Source of the DNA: Gammaproteobacteria bacterium
GTDB lineage: Bacteria > Pseudomonadota > Gammaproteobacteria > Pseudomonadales > Azotimanducaceae
Direction: 5' to 3'
DNA: 26,051 nt
Assembly (NCBI GenBank): GCA_002719135.1
Contig: PBGU01000043.1
Location: forward strand, 13,242-39,292
Of the stretch, positions 8,130-16,029 are shown piece after piece. Numbering within the stretch: the stretch's first letter is position 1; each line of letters opens with the position of its first letter. The notes under the pieces are model-generated. The model saw only the letters and a list, made by a program, of their open reading frames with translations. It was not told where the DNA came from and ran no database searches. The translations under genes were made by a program, and so were the position numbers.

Positions 8130-10700
8130 TCATAAAGCCCGTGCGACTTCTGTGGTCTCAAAAACTTCAATTTTGTCGCCCGATTGAACATCGTTATAGT
8201 TACGAACGCCGATGCCACACTCAAGGCCATTTCGTACTTCACCTACGTCGTCTTTGAATCGGCGAAGCGATTCCAATTCGCCTTCGTAAATAACAACGTT
8301 TTCCCTTAGTACACGGATGCTTTTGTTACGGAAAACAGTTCCTTCGACCACCATACAACCAGCGACTTGTCCATATCGCGGAGATTCGAAAACATCCCGA
8401 ACTTCAGCAGTACCAACTATCTCTTCGCGAATCTCCGGGGCCAGCATGCCCTCCAGAATGGTCCTAACGTCGTCGAGCAACTCATATATAACGCTGTAAT
8501 AACGGAGTTCTATTCCTTCTTTCTCGACCAAGTCCTTAGCCGAATTGTCCGCCCGTACATTGAAGCCAAAAATGACGGCCCCATACGTCATGGCCATCGT
8601 GGCATCCGATTCAGATATCCCTCCTACGCCCGAACCCAGAACATTTACAGACACTTCCTCGTTACCAATCTCGGCAAAAGATTGCGTTATAGCCTCCAGG
8701 GAACCACGCACATCAGTCTTTAAGACTAATTTCAGAACTCTTTTTTCACCCTTGCCAAGGTTTGCAAACATATTTTCGAGCTTAGCTACTTGCTGCGAAG
8801 CCTGACGCTGCTCTTGGGTCCTATTGGCACGAAATTCCGCAAGATCCCGTGCACGTCGATCGTCTACTGCTACCGAGAAATCATCTCCCGCGTTGGGAGT
8901 CCCGTTTAGTCCAAGGACCTCGACCGGAATGGATGGCCCCGCGCTAGTCACAGTTTGACCATGCTCGTCTACTAACGCGCGGACTTTTCCGAATGTCTCC
9001 CCGGCAATAATCACGTCGCCTTGTTTCAATGTCCCGTTCTGGACCAAGACAGTTGCTACTGGGCCTCGCCCACGCTCGAGCTTTGATTCGATTACAACTC
9101 CACGACCCGGTGCTTCGGGAACGGCCTTCAGCTCTAATATCTCTGCTTGTAGGTTTACGGCTTCAAGAAGCGCATCGATTCCCTCTCCTGTTTCCGCGGA
9201 AACATCCACAAACTGAGTATCCCCTCCCCAATCTTCCGGTATGACGTCAATGGCAGCGAGTTCATTTCGGACTCGTTCCGGGTCAGCGCCCTCAAGATCT
9301 ATTTTATTGACTGCAACAACCAGCGGTACCTCGGCTGCTTTCGCATGTTGGACGGCTTCCTCGGTCTGCGGCATGACTCCATCATCCGCGGCACATACGA
9401 GAATGACGACGTCCGTCGCCATCGCACCACGAGCACGCATTGCAGTAAACGCCGCATGGCCGGGGGTATCTATGAAAGAAATGTTCCCGTGGGGGGTCTC
9501 GACATGGTACGCACCAATGTGTTGAGTAATTCCACCCGCTTCACCCGCAACAACCCGCGACTTTCGTATGTAATCTAGAAGCGATGTCTTCCCGTGGTCG
9601 ACATGTCCCATCACCGTCACGACGACGGATCGTGAAACAAGTTCGCCTTCGACCGTCAAAGACTCTTCCAATTCCTGTTCTATCCGATCGTCAACAACAA
9701 TTTTTGCTTTATGGCCCGTTTCTTCGACCACTAGAACCGCAGTATCCTGATCGATGGTCTGATTAATTGTTGCCATGACACCCATTCCCATAAGTGTCTT
9801 GATAACCTCGCCCGTCTTTACCGACATCCGCTGTGCTAGGTCACCCACAGAAACCAATTCGCCGATCTCTACTTCTCTTTGAATTTCCTCTACCGGCCTG
9901 GAAAACTCTCCCCCTTGCTTATCTTGCTGAAGGGCTACTCTCTGCTTCATTCGGCGAGATTCTTTCTTTAAAGACAACTCGCGTCGACGCGTTCGTTCTC
10001 CACCCGGAGGCCCCGATCTATCGCGATCGCGACTTTGGCCCTTGCCCCTTCGATTTCCCTTTTCCGCTGCCTGCGCCTGCGCCTGCGCCGTTGCTGCAGC
10101 TTGAGCGACAGCATCCGCTTCTGTTTTATCCTCTTTAGCTTTAGTTTCTGCCTTAACTTTTGCTTCGTCTTTGGCTTGAGCTTCTCGGTTGTCGGGTTCA
10201 CTTACCGCAAGTAACTCCTCTTTCTCGCGGAGCTCAGCCTCTTCCTTCTTACGAATCGCTTCGGCTCTACCTTCCTGCTCAGCTGTTTGTCTTCGACTCT
10301 CCTCAAGGCGAATACGCTCCGCTTCGATTTGAAGCTGACTCGGATCACTTGAGACCTTCGAATCCGACTCTCCCGATTGGTCATCGTCTGACGATTCTGC
10401 GTCAACGCGCTTTACGTACGTCCGCTTACGCCGAGTCTCAACCTTTACACTATGACCGCCTCTGCCAATTTTCAGAGTACTCTGGGCGCGTCTTTTCAAA
10501 GTAATCTTTTTGGGAGAAACAGAAGCTGACGGGGCGCCTTGCTCTCCTTTTAAGAAGGCCAACAAGCCTTGCTTATCTTCATCTGACACGACATCCACTT
10601 CGTCGTTCTGAGGCAGCCCGGCTTCGTGCATTTGTTGCAGCAGTTTCTCGATTGGAACACCGGTCGTTTCAGCGAGTTGTTTTACCGTTACCTCAGCCAT
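8130..10700 (-). CDS. infB: Translation initiation factor IF-2
   Basis: GTPase that delivers fMet-tRNA to the 30S subunit and promotes subunit joining. The 856 residues (890 in E. coli) comprise an IF2N domain (1-50), a linker with KITLKRRAQSTLKI, and a long charged Lys/Glu/Ala/Gln region (about 120-260). A second IF2N-like segment (EIGELVSVGDLAQRMSVKTG, about 278-297) precedes the G domain, which has G1 GHVDHGKT (365-372), G3 DTPGH (411-415) and G4 NKID (465-468). The beta-barrel and C-terminal fMet-tRNA-binding domains follow. ATG 10700 has GAG about 7 bases upstream and lies 18 bases after nusA. The linker includes a short hexanucleotide repeat, the likeliest site of length variation. Confidence 0.97.
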   Translation of the reverse strand: MAEVTVKQLAETTGVPIEKLLQQMHEAGLPQNDEVDVVSDEDKQGLLAFLKGEQGAPSASVSPKKITLKRRAQSTLKIGRGGHSVKVETRRKRTYVKRVDAESSDDDQSGESDSKVSSDPSQLQIEAERIRLEESRRQTAEQEGRAEAIRKKEEAELREKEELLAVSEPDNREAQAKDEAKVKAETKAKEDKTEADAVAQAAATAQAQAQAAEKGNRRGKGQSRDRDRSGPPGGERTRRRELSLKKESRRMKQRVALQQDKQGGEFSRPVEEIQREVEIGELVSVGDLAQRMSVKTGEVIKTLMGMGVMATINQTIDQDTAVLVVEETGHKAKIVVDDRIEQELEESLTVEGELVSRSVVVTVMGHVDHGKTSLLDYIRKSRVVAGEAGGITQHIGAYHVETPHGNISFIDTPGHAAFTAMRARGAMATDVVILVCAADDGVMPQTEEAVQHAKAAEVPLVVAVNKIDLEGADPERVRNELAAIDVIPEDWGGDTQFVDVSAETGEGIDALLEAVNLQAEILELKAVPEAPGRGVVIESKLERGRGPVATVLVQNGTLKQGDVIIAGETFGKVRALVDEHGQTVTSAGPSIPVEVLGLNGTPNAGDDFSVAVDDRRARDLAEFRANRTQEQRQASQQVAKLENMFANLGKGEKRVLKLVLKTDVRGSLEAITQSFAEIGNEEVSVNVLGSGVGGISESDATMAMTYGAVIFGFNVRADNSAKDLVEKEGIELRYYSVIYELLDDVRTILEGMLAPEIREEIVGTAEVRDVFESPRYGQVAGCMVVEGTVFRNKSIRVLRENVVIYEGELESLRRFKDDVGEVRNGLECGIGVRNYNDVQSGDKIEVFETTEVARAL
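10071..10088. repeat. Three tandem CTGCGC hexamers inside infB
   Basis: Three perfect copies of CTGCGC lie in a row, flanked by partial copies. On the coding strand they encode the alternating Ala-Gln stretch near residues 204-212 of IF-2, in the disordered linker. Units of six bases keep the frame, so copy-number change would only lengthen or shorten the linker. Confidence 0.7.
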
Positions 10701-10718
10701 TGGTATCTCGATTGAAAA

Positions 10719-12245
10719 TCAGTCTGACTCCCCAACTTCAGCCTCTTCGAACCACGGGGCGCGGGCCGTCATAATTAGCTCTGCCGCTTTGTCTTCGTCT
10801 AGACCTTCAACGATCTCAATGAGCTCGGGTATCGCTAATTCTGCCAAACTCTCCATGGAAGTTACGCCACCTGCCGCCATCGTCCTAGCCAACTCATCCG
10901 TCATGCCTTGCATCGTTAAGAGATCTTCTTGCGGCTCTTGTCCATCTCGTTGTTCTTCGGAAGCGATCGCCTTAGTAAGCATCGAGTCCTTGGCACGGTT
11001 CCGCAATTCGTTGACGATTTCCTCATCAAATCCATCGATAGCACTAAGCTCCTCGATCGGTACGTAGGCCACCTCTTCAACGGTTGTAAATCCCTCTTCA
11101 ACAAGTACGGCGGCCACGTCTTCATCGACAGATAGCGCGGTCATAAAATTGGCTACATACTGTTGAGCTTCGTCCTGTTGCTTCTGGGTCGCTTCATCTT
11201 CGGTCATGATGTTCAATTTCCAACCCGTCAGTTCGCTAGCAAGCCTGACATTCTGGCCACCCCGCCCAATCGCTTGGGCAAGATTGTCTTCCGCAACAGC
11301 TATATCCATGGAATGTGCATCCTCATCCATAACAATCGATGCAACTTCCGCTGGACTCATGGCGTTAATAACTAGTTGCGCGGGATTCTCGTCCCACAAA
11401 ACTACATCAACCCTTTCCCCGGCCAACTCTCCTGAAACCGCCTGCACCCGGGAACCACGCATCCCAACGCAAGCTCCAACCGCATCTATTCGCCCATCGT
11501 TCGTCGTAACCGCTATTTTGGCTCGCGAGCCAGGATCTCTTGCCGATCCACGAATCTCGATTACGTCTTCAGCGATTTCAGGTACTTCAAGCTTGAATAG
11601 TTCTACGAGCATCGCTGGTAAAGTTCTCGTCAAAATGATTTGCGGGCCGCGGGCATCGGGCCGCACCTCTAGCAGGAACGCGCGCAACCGATCGCCGATC
11701 CGAAACGTTTCTCGTGGGATTAGGTGTTCTCGAAGTAAAACAGCCTCGGCATTATTGCCGAGATCAGCGATCACTGAATCACGCGACGTTTTTTTAACGA
11801 CCCCGCTTACTAACTCTCCAACCTTCGGTAGGTACTCTCGAATGACCTGTTCGCGCTCGGCTTCCCGAACTTTTTGCAGTATTACCTGGCGAGCCGTTTG
11901 AGCAACGATTCGACCAAACGCGACTGATTCAGCTGGTTCCTCCCAAACATCACCAATCCCGAGACTAGGGTCTTTTTCTATCGCTTCGTCAGGCGTCAGT
12001 TGAGCATCAGGATTAAAGGGGAATTCTTCATCTATCTCAGCTGGATCCACCACCAACCAGGTCCTAAAGGTTTCGTAATCACCCGTCTCCCAGTCGATTG
12101 AGACGCGAAATTCAGCATCGTCTCGGCGACGCTTTTTTGTTGCGGTCGCTAGAGCTACCTCGATCGCATCGCAAACAACTTCTTTGGGTACCCCTTTTTC
12201 GTTGGAGACCGAATCTACAGCGCCAAGTATGTCTTTAGTCAGCAT
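10719..12245 (-). CDS. nusA: Transcription termination/antitermination factor NusA
   Basis: RNA polymerase-binding factor that enhances pausing and intrinsic termination and takes part in antitermination complexes. The 508 residues (495 in E. coli) follow the enteric layout. It has an N-terminal RNAP-binding domain (to about 130), S1 (about 135-200, GVVKKTSRDSVIADLGNNAEA), and KH1 and KH2 with GACVGMRGSRVQAV and NLAQAIGRGGQNVRLAS. Both C-terminal acidic repeats are present (VLVEEGFTTVEEVAYVPIEEL and the later TSMESLAELAIPELIEI copy). ATG 12245 lies 11 bases after rimP. In E. coli NusA influences its own operon at the terminators between metY and rimP; similar terminators are present here at 12738-12759 and 12841-12860. 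Confidence 0.97.
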   Translation of the reverse strand: MLTKDILGAVDSVSNEKGVPKEVVCDAIEVALATATKKRRRDDAEFRVSIDWETGDYETFRTWLVVDPAEIDEEFPFNPDAQLTPDEAIEKDPSLGIGDVWEEPAESVAFGRIVAQTARQVILQKVREAEREQVIREYLPKVGELVSGVVKKTSRDSVIADLGNNAEAVLLREHLIPRETFRIGDRLRAFLLEVRPDARGPQIILTRTLPAMLVELFKLEVPEIAEDVIEIRGSARDPGSRAKIAVTTNDGRIDAVGACVGMRGSRVQAVSGELAGERVDVVLWDENPAQLVINAMSPAEVASIVMDEDAHSMDIAVAEDNLAQAIGRGGQNVRLASELTGWKLNIMTEDEATQKQQDEAQQYVANFMTALSVDEDVAAVLVEEGFTTVEEVAYVPIEELSAIDGFDEEIVNELRNRAKDSMLTKAIASEEQRDGQEPQEDLLTMQGMTDELARTMAAGGVTSMESLAELAIPELIEIVEGLDEDKAAELIMTARAPWFEEAEVGESD

Positions 12246-12256
12246 TAGAGATAACC

Positions 12257-12715
12257 CTAATCAAATTGGGGTACGACGCGTGCCCGTCGAACCTGCTCAA
12301 GCGGAATCAAATACTCCTCATTGTCGACCGTTACTACCAGCTCACTATCCTCGACCCCAACGAGTAGACCTTCGACTCGTCGTCGACCATCGAGTGGAAC
12401 TTCCAGCCGAACATTCACCTGTTGACCAATGTGCATCTGGAATTGTTTATCTTTAAACAAGATTCGATCTAATCCTGGCGAGGAAACCTCGAGCGTATAC
12501 GAGTCGTTAAATGAGTCGTCAACATCGAGGAGGCTACTTAATTGCCGGCTTACAGCCTCGCAGTCATCTACCGCAATTCCTGAGTCAGAATCTATGTATA
12601 CGCAGAGCTTTTCATGCGCGCCATTGCGATTGGAATCAATTCCCCATAGCTCATAACCCATCGCGCCGACAGTTGGCTCGATTAGCTGCTCTATATCTCT
12701 GGCTCGTCTATTCAC
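12257..12715 (-). CDS. rimP: Ribosome maturation factor RimP
   Basis: Small-subunit assembly factor that acts early in 30S maturation. The protein is 152 residues (150 in E. coli) from the GTG at 12715. It shows LIEPTVGAMGYELWGID, the YTLEVSSPGLDRIL signature (near residue 82) and the C-terminal SH3-like barrel region. A second GTG at 12733, directly after an in-frame TGA, would add six residues. I prefer 12715: GGGA lies 6 bases upstream, alignment to the family begins there, and 12733 is only four bases from the T-run of an intrinsic terminator. GTG 12715 overlaps by one base the TAG of a short upstream open frame. This is the first protein gene of the rimP-nusA-infB operon. Confidence 0.9.
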   Translation of the reverse strand: MNRRARDIEQLIEPTVGAMGYELWGIDSNRNGAHEKLCVYIDSDSGIAVDDCEAVSRQLSSLLDVDDSFNDSYTLEVSSPGLDRILFKDKQFQMHIGQQVNVRLEVPLDGRRRVEGLLVGVEDSELVVTVDNEEYLIPLEQVRRARVVPQFD

Positions 12716-12771
12716 TAGCTGTCCCGATCCCACTCACAAAAAATGGGCTTACGCCCATTACCCAAGAACAA
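12715..12771 (-). other. Possible 18-codon leader open frame upstream of rimP
   Basis: A consensus Shine-Dalgarno, AGGAGGT (12783-12777), sits 5 bases before a TTG at 12771. The frame encodes MFLGNGRKPIFCEWDRDS and ends with TAG at 12717-12715, whose G is the first base of the likely rimP GTG. The frame spans the whole intrinsic terminator at 12738-12759, so ribosomes translating it would prevent that hairpin from forming and could re-initiate at rimP. Nothing shows that it is translated. The alternative is that the AGGAGGT is fortuitous. Confidence 0.3.
12738..12759 (-). terminator. Intrinsic terminator directly upstream of rimP
   Basis: On the minus strand AATGGGC pairs perfectly with GCCCATT across a GTAA tetraloop (GNRA type), followed by a run of six T. 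It stands between tRNA-fMet and rimP in the direction of transcription, so rimP-nusA-infB expression must rely on read-through, antitermination or a promoter I could not see. E. coli also has tandem terminators between metY and rimP. Confidence 0.8.
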
Positions 12772-12840
12772 GCCGCACCTCCTGACACGACGTGCTCTTG
12801 CCCACGACACTATTGTCGGAGCATTAACTCCCTACCCAAC

Positions 12841-12860
12841 AAAAGGCCCCAATCTGGGCC
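12841..12860 (-). terminator. Intrinsic terminator after tRNA-fMet
   Basis: GGCCC and GGGCC form a 5-bp G/C-only stem with a 6-base loop, followed on the minus strand by TTTTGTTG. It lies 10 bases after the 3' end of the initiator tRNA. It would generate the short tRNA transcript and is the first of two terminators before rimP. Confidence 0.65.
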
Positions 12861-12870
12861 CCGATCGCGT

Positions 12871-12947
<77 letters not shown>

Positions 12948-12962
12948 TCAGCAAGATGCGCG

Positions 12963-12991
12963 ATTATAGGGAGCGTCATATCGGGACGCAA
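12963..12991 (-). promoter_or_regulatory. Sigma-70 promoter for tRNA-fMet
   Basis: On the minus strand a perfect TATAAT (12968-12963) follows TTGCGT (12991-12986, 3 of 6) with a 17-base spacer. The bases after the -10 are CGCGC, a G/C-rich discriminator typical of stringently controlled tRNA and rRNA promoters. Transcription would start near 12957, giving a pre-tRNA leader of about 10 bases. This is the likely main promoter of the tRNA-rimP-nusA-infB transcription unit. Confidence 0.65.
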
Positions 12992-13223
12992 CGAATCAAA
13001 AAACCGACCGACTAGGCCATTTCTCATAATGCGGCCCTGGCGATTTTCTGTGACGTGCATCTCTAAACAATATGTATGTTTCGGTACCAGTCAGGGGACC
13101 AGATACAAGGACGCATATGTGGGAAGCGCCCCCCTACACTTCCAACTGAAACAGACCTATTTAACGCGCAAACCCCCCGTTGCATCACTTGAGCGCTTCG
13201 ACTAAAAGACTGCTTGCGAATAA

Positions 13224-13310
13224 TGGTGCCGAAGAGAGGACTCGAACCTCCACGGGCATAAGCCCACTACCCCCTCAAGGTAGCGTGTCTACCAATTCCA
13301 CCACTTCGGC
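13224..13310 (-). tRNA. tRNA-Leu (anticodon GAG)
   Basis: An 87-base class II tRNA with encoded CCA. The acceptor GCCGAAG pairs with CTTCGGC. The anticodon stem is CTACC/GGTAG with loop TTGAGGG, giving anticodon GAG at 13276-13274, which reads CTC and CTT codons. There is a long variable arm (TGGGC..GCCC type) and a GGTTCGAGTCC T-arm. Its 5' end is 4 bases after the secG stop, so it is processed from the glmM-tpiA-secG transcript unless it has its own promoter inside secG. The 13 kb neighbourhood of Pseudomonas has the same secG-tRNA-Leu-tRNA-Met order. The 230-odd bases after it, to the tRNA-fMet promoter, hold no gene or clear terminator that I can see. Confidence 0.97.
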
Positions 13311-13314
13311 ACAT

Positions 13315-13749
13315 TTATAATGGATCCGGAACGTCGGATTCTGCGTCGGTCGATTGAGGCGCTAGTGATGGAAATTCATCGCCCGGGTCCGCGTATTCTC
13401 GCGATTCCTCACTTTCGCCACCCGTAGGGAAATCACGCCCCGGCTCCAAGGATCGATCTTCTATTCGGGAATCTGGCATCCCAATTCCTCTAATCGTATT
13501 GGCCTTTTCTCTAGCGGCATACGCGAGTCCGAACGCGATCAAGAAAAACCCGATCGCCAACCAAGCTGTCGCCTTTGTAATAAAGGAGGTTGTACCCTGC
13601 GCGCCAAAAAGGGTGTTGGCTGAGCCGCTACCGAAAGCCGCACCTATATCCGCACCTTTGCCTTGCTGCAAAAGCACTAACACGGCAAGCGCTACCGCAT
13701 CCACGATAAGTAGTATTAATAAAACCGTTTCGAGTGTGTCGATATTCAA
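13315..13749 (-). CDS. secG: Protein-export membrane protein SecG
   Basis: Small subunit of the SecYEG translocon in the inner membrane. The first transmembrane helix spans about residues 7-27. The hallmark loop LLQQGKGADIGAAFGSG (about 26-42) and NTLFGAQGTTSFITK follow, then a second helix at about 60-80. After it comes an unusually long acidic, Ser/Pro/Asp-rich hydrophilic tail to residue 144; E. coli SecG has 110 residues. The start is TTG 13749, overlapping the tpiA TGA (TTGA arrangement), which suggests coupling. No other start gives the first helix. Confidence 0.93.
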   Translation of the reverse strand: MNIDTLETVLLILLIVDAVALAVLVLLQQGKGADIGAAFGSGSANTLFGAQGTTSFITKATAWLAIGFFLIAFGLAYAAREKANTIRGIGMPDSRIEDRSLEPGRDFPTGGESEESREYADPGDEFPSLAPQSTDAESDVPDPL

Positions 13750-14489
13750 CGCGATATCGCTCTACAAATTTTTGCGAATTCCTTGAATTCAAGGGATGCT
13801 CCTCCCACCAGACCTCCGTCGATATCCCCCTCTGCAAACAACTCAGCTGCAGTATTCGCGTTCACACTACCGCCGTACAAAACCCTGGTATTTTTCGCAG
13901 TCGTCGCGTCGGATTTCGTCAGGAAAGCTCTAATAAACGCGTGCATTGATTGGGCTTGATCCGGTCTCGCCGTTTCTCCTGTACCTATTGCCCAAACCGG
14001 TTCATAAGCAATTACCGCGTTCGCGAAGGCCTTAATTCCCACGCTTTTTAGAATGACGTCGATCTGTCCTGCCACCACAGATTCCGCCCTACCTTCCTGC
14101 CTCTCGTCAAGAGATTCGCCGACACACAATACTGGAGTAAGCCCCGCGCGCTGGCACGCAATAAATTTTTCGGCAACTAGCCCGTCGGATTCACCAAACA
14201 AATTACGTCTTTCGGAGTGTCCAACTAATCCATACGTAGCACCCGAATCCACGGCCATTTCAGCACTGATTTCTCCAGTGTACGCGCCGCTACTCACGTT
14301 AGACACATTCTGCACACCAACTGAAATCGAACGCTCTGCAAAACCTTCGATCAATATCGACGTATAAAGAAAAGGAGGGAAAAGCACGACGTCAAGTGAA
14401 CCGTCCGCATCAAAGTGCTGCAGGAATTCGCGACAAATCGCCTTGGAACCATTCATCTTCCAATTGGCAGCAACCATCGGGGCACGCAC
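13746..14489 (-). CDS. tpiA: Triosephosphate isomerase
   Basis: Interconverts dihydroxyacetone phosphate and glyceraldehyde 3-phosphate. The 247-residue protein has all three catalytic landmarks: K11 in NWKMN, H91 in GHSERR, and E163 in AYEPVWAIGTG. The phosphate-gripping YGGSVNANTAAEL and GGLVGGASL segments follow. The start is GTG 14489, which yields the family N-terminus MRAPMVAANWK (E. coli MRHPLVMGNWK); an ATG four codons later would truncate it. GGAAG lies about 4 bases upstream. The gene sits 49 bases after glmM and overlaps the secG start. Confidence 0.96.
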   Translation of the reverse strand: MRAPMVAANWKMNGSKAICREFLQHFDADGSLDVVLFPPFLYTSILIEGFAERSISVGVQNVSNVSSGAYTGEISAEMAVDSGATYGLVGHSERRNLFGESDGLVAEKFIACQRAGLTPVLCVGESLDERQEGRAESVVAGQIDVILKSVGIKAFANAVIAYEPVWAIGTGETARPDQAQSMHAFIRAFLTKSDATTAKNTRVLYGGSVNANTAAELFAEGDIDGGLVGGASLEFKEFAKICRAISR

Positions 14490-14538
14490 CGCTCTTCCAC
14501 CAGCCGCAAAGGGCCCAGGATAGTAGCAAGCACGTTCC

Positions 14539-15906
14539 TTATTGTGAACGCAAAGTTCCAGCCCGCGTATCCACCGAGGTAAGTACTACATCTGCGATCC
14601 TCTCCGCATATCTGCGGACGTCCATAGAATTCTTCCCCTCAACCATAACCCTCAACAGTGGCTCGGTACCGGACGGACGAACCAATACCCGGCCAACTCC
14701 CCCTAGCTTTCCCTCGACGTCACGAATTGCATTGACAACGTTGGGATGATTCACCACACCACCCGGTTCATCCAAAGCAACGTTAATCATTTCTTGCGGG
14801 AATTTTGTCATGCCCCTTTTAAGATCTGACAAAGAACGTTTCAACGAGACCATCGCGACAAGCACCTGTAGAGCAGAAACGATCCCATCGCCAGTTGTCG
14901 CCCAATCGAGACAAACGATGTGTCCGGAACTTTCACCGCCCAGCACCCAGCCTTTGTCGCGCATTAGCTCTACCACATAACGATCGCCGACCTTTGCTCT
15001 CTCGAACGGAATACCCAGATCCTCAAACGCTTGCTGGAGCCCGCCGTTGGACATTTCAGTTCCAACAACACCGCCACAAAATCGATTCTGCATCTTCATC
15101 GAAAGGGCGATCACATATAGCAGTTCATCGCCGTCGACAATTTCGCCCTCTGAGTCAACCATTATTACGCGGTCGCCATCTCCATCGAGCGCGATTCCTA
15201 CATCGGCACTTAACTCCAAAACTTTTTCGCGCAGAAGCTCTGGGTGCGTTGATCCGCAATTTCTATTGATATTCGAGCCGTCGGGATCGACCGAAATCCC
15301 AATGACATCGGCGTCTAGTTCACGGTACACGCGGGGAGCTACGTCATACGCCGCGCCATTCGCACAGTCCACAACAACCTTTAGACCCTCAAGTCGTACC
15401 CGCGAATCAACGGTCCCTTTACAAAACTCGATATATCGACCGTGCGCATCATCGACGCGAAAGACGTGGCCCAAATTCGACGCACTAATAGGAGAAAGCG
15501 GCGCATTAAGCTGTCTTTCAATCGATAGCTCCATCGCGTCGCTAAGCTTGTTTGCTTCACTGTCGAAAAACTTAAGTCCGTTATCATCAAAAGCATTGTG
15601 GGAAGCGCTTATGACAATCCCGAGATCACCACGCATCGTGCGCGTCATGTACGCAACTGCGGGAGTAGGAATAGGACCCAGTAGCGCCACATCAGCTCCT
15701 GCGGACGACAACCCAGCCTCCAACGCAGACTCCAGCATGTAACCAGAATTTCTTGTGTCCTTCCCAAGAATTACAAGCGGCCTTCGTCCCTTTACAGAGA
15801 GAGTCCTGCCGACAGACCGCCCCAATTTCAAACAGAAATCAGGGTTAATAAGGTCGTCGCCAACGCGTCCGCGAATGCCATCGGTTCCGAAATACTGCTT
15901 ACTCAA
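14539..15906 (-). CDS. glmM: Phosphoglucosamine mutase
   Basis: Converts glucosamine 6-phosphate to glucosamine 1-phosphate for peptidoglycan and LPS precursors. The 455-residue protein starts MSKQYFGTDGIRG. The phosphorylated serine is S102 in ISASHN, the metal loop DGDGDR is at 241-246, and it carries the sugar-binding GGESSGH and the phosphate-binding RPSGTEP. The start is TTG 15906, with GGGAGG four bases upstream (15916-15911), matching the family N-terminus exactly. In most gammaproteobacteria folP precedes glmM and follows ftsH; here the 123-base gap to ftsH holds no folP. Confidence 0.96.
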   Translation of the reverse strand: MSKQYFGTDGIRGRVGDDLINPDFCLKLGRSVGRTLSVKGRRPLVILGKDTRNSGYMLESALEAGLSSAGADVALLGPIPTPAVAYMTRTMRGDLGIVISASHNAFDDNGLKFFDSEANKLSDAMELSIERQLNAPLSPISASNLGHVFRVDDAHGRYIEFCKGTVDSRVRLEGLKVVVDCANGAAYDVAPRVYRELDADVIGISVDPDGSNINRNCGSTHPELLREKVLELSADVGIALDGDGDRVIMVDSEGEIVDGDELLYVIALSMKMQNRFCGGVVGTEMSNGGLQQAFEDLGIPFERAKVGDRYVVELMRDKGWVLGGESSGHIVCLDWATTGDGIVSALQVLVAMVSLKRSLSDLKRGMTKFPQEMINVALDEPGGVVNHPNVVNAIRDVEGKLGGVGRVLVRPSGTEPLLRVMVEGKNSMDVRRYAERIADVVLTSVDTRAGTLRSQ

Positions 15907-16000
15907 AACACCTCCCGTTCTAGAAGGGGGCCATGTAGGGGCTTCGGATCAAGCAAACCTCAGAGACATTTCCCACTCGCACGTTCTGATTGAGGCTCAG

Positions 16001-16020
16001 CAAACGATTGGCTTCGTTTG
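16001..16020. other. Hairpin between ftsH and glmM
   Basis: CAAACGA and TCGTTTG form a perfect 7-bp stem with a 6-base loop, about 10 bases after the ftsH stop. No T-run follows on the minus strand, so it is not a standard intrinsic terminator. It may stabilise the ftsH 3' end or mark a processing site. The rest of the 15907-16029 gap shows only the glmM Shine-Dalgarno. Confidence 0.35.
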
Positions 16021-16029
16021 GCGGGTAGC

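Noticed and set aside
11206..11901. 231-codon Ser/Ala/Ile-rich frame on the plus strand opposite nusA
   Set aside because: Low-complexity composition is what antisense reading of nusA codons gives; fully contained in a conserved gene.
15047..15742. 231-codon Ser-rich plus-strand frame opposite glmM
   Set aside because: Same pattern of antisense shadow; no motif or conserved start.
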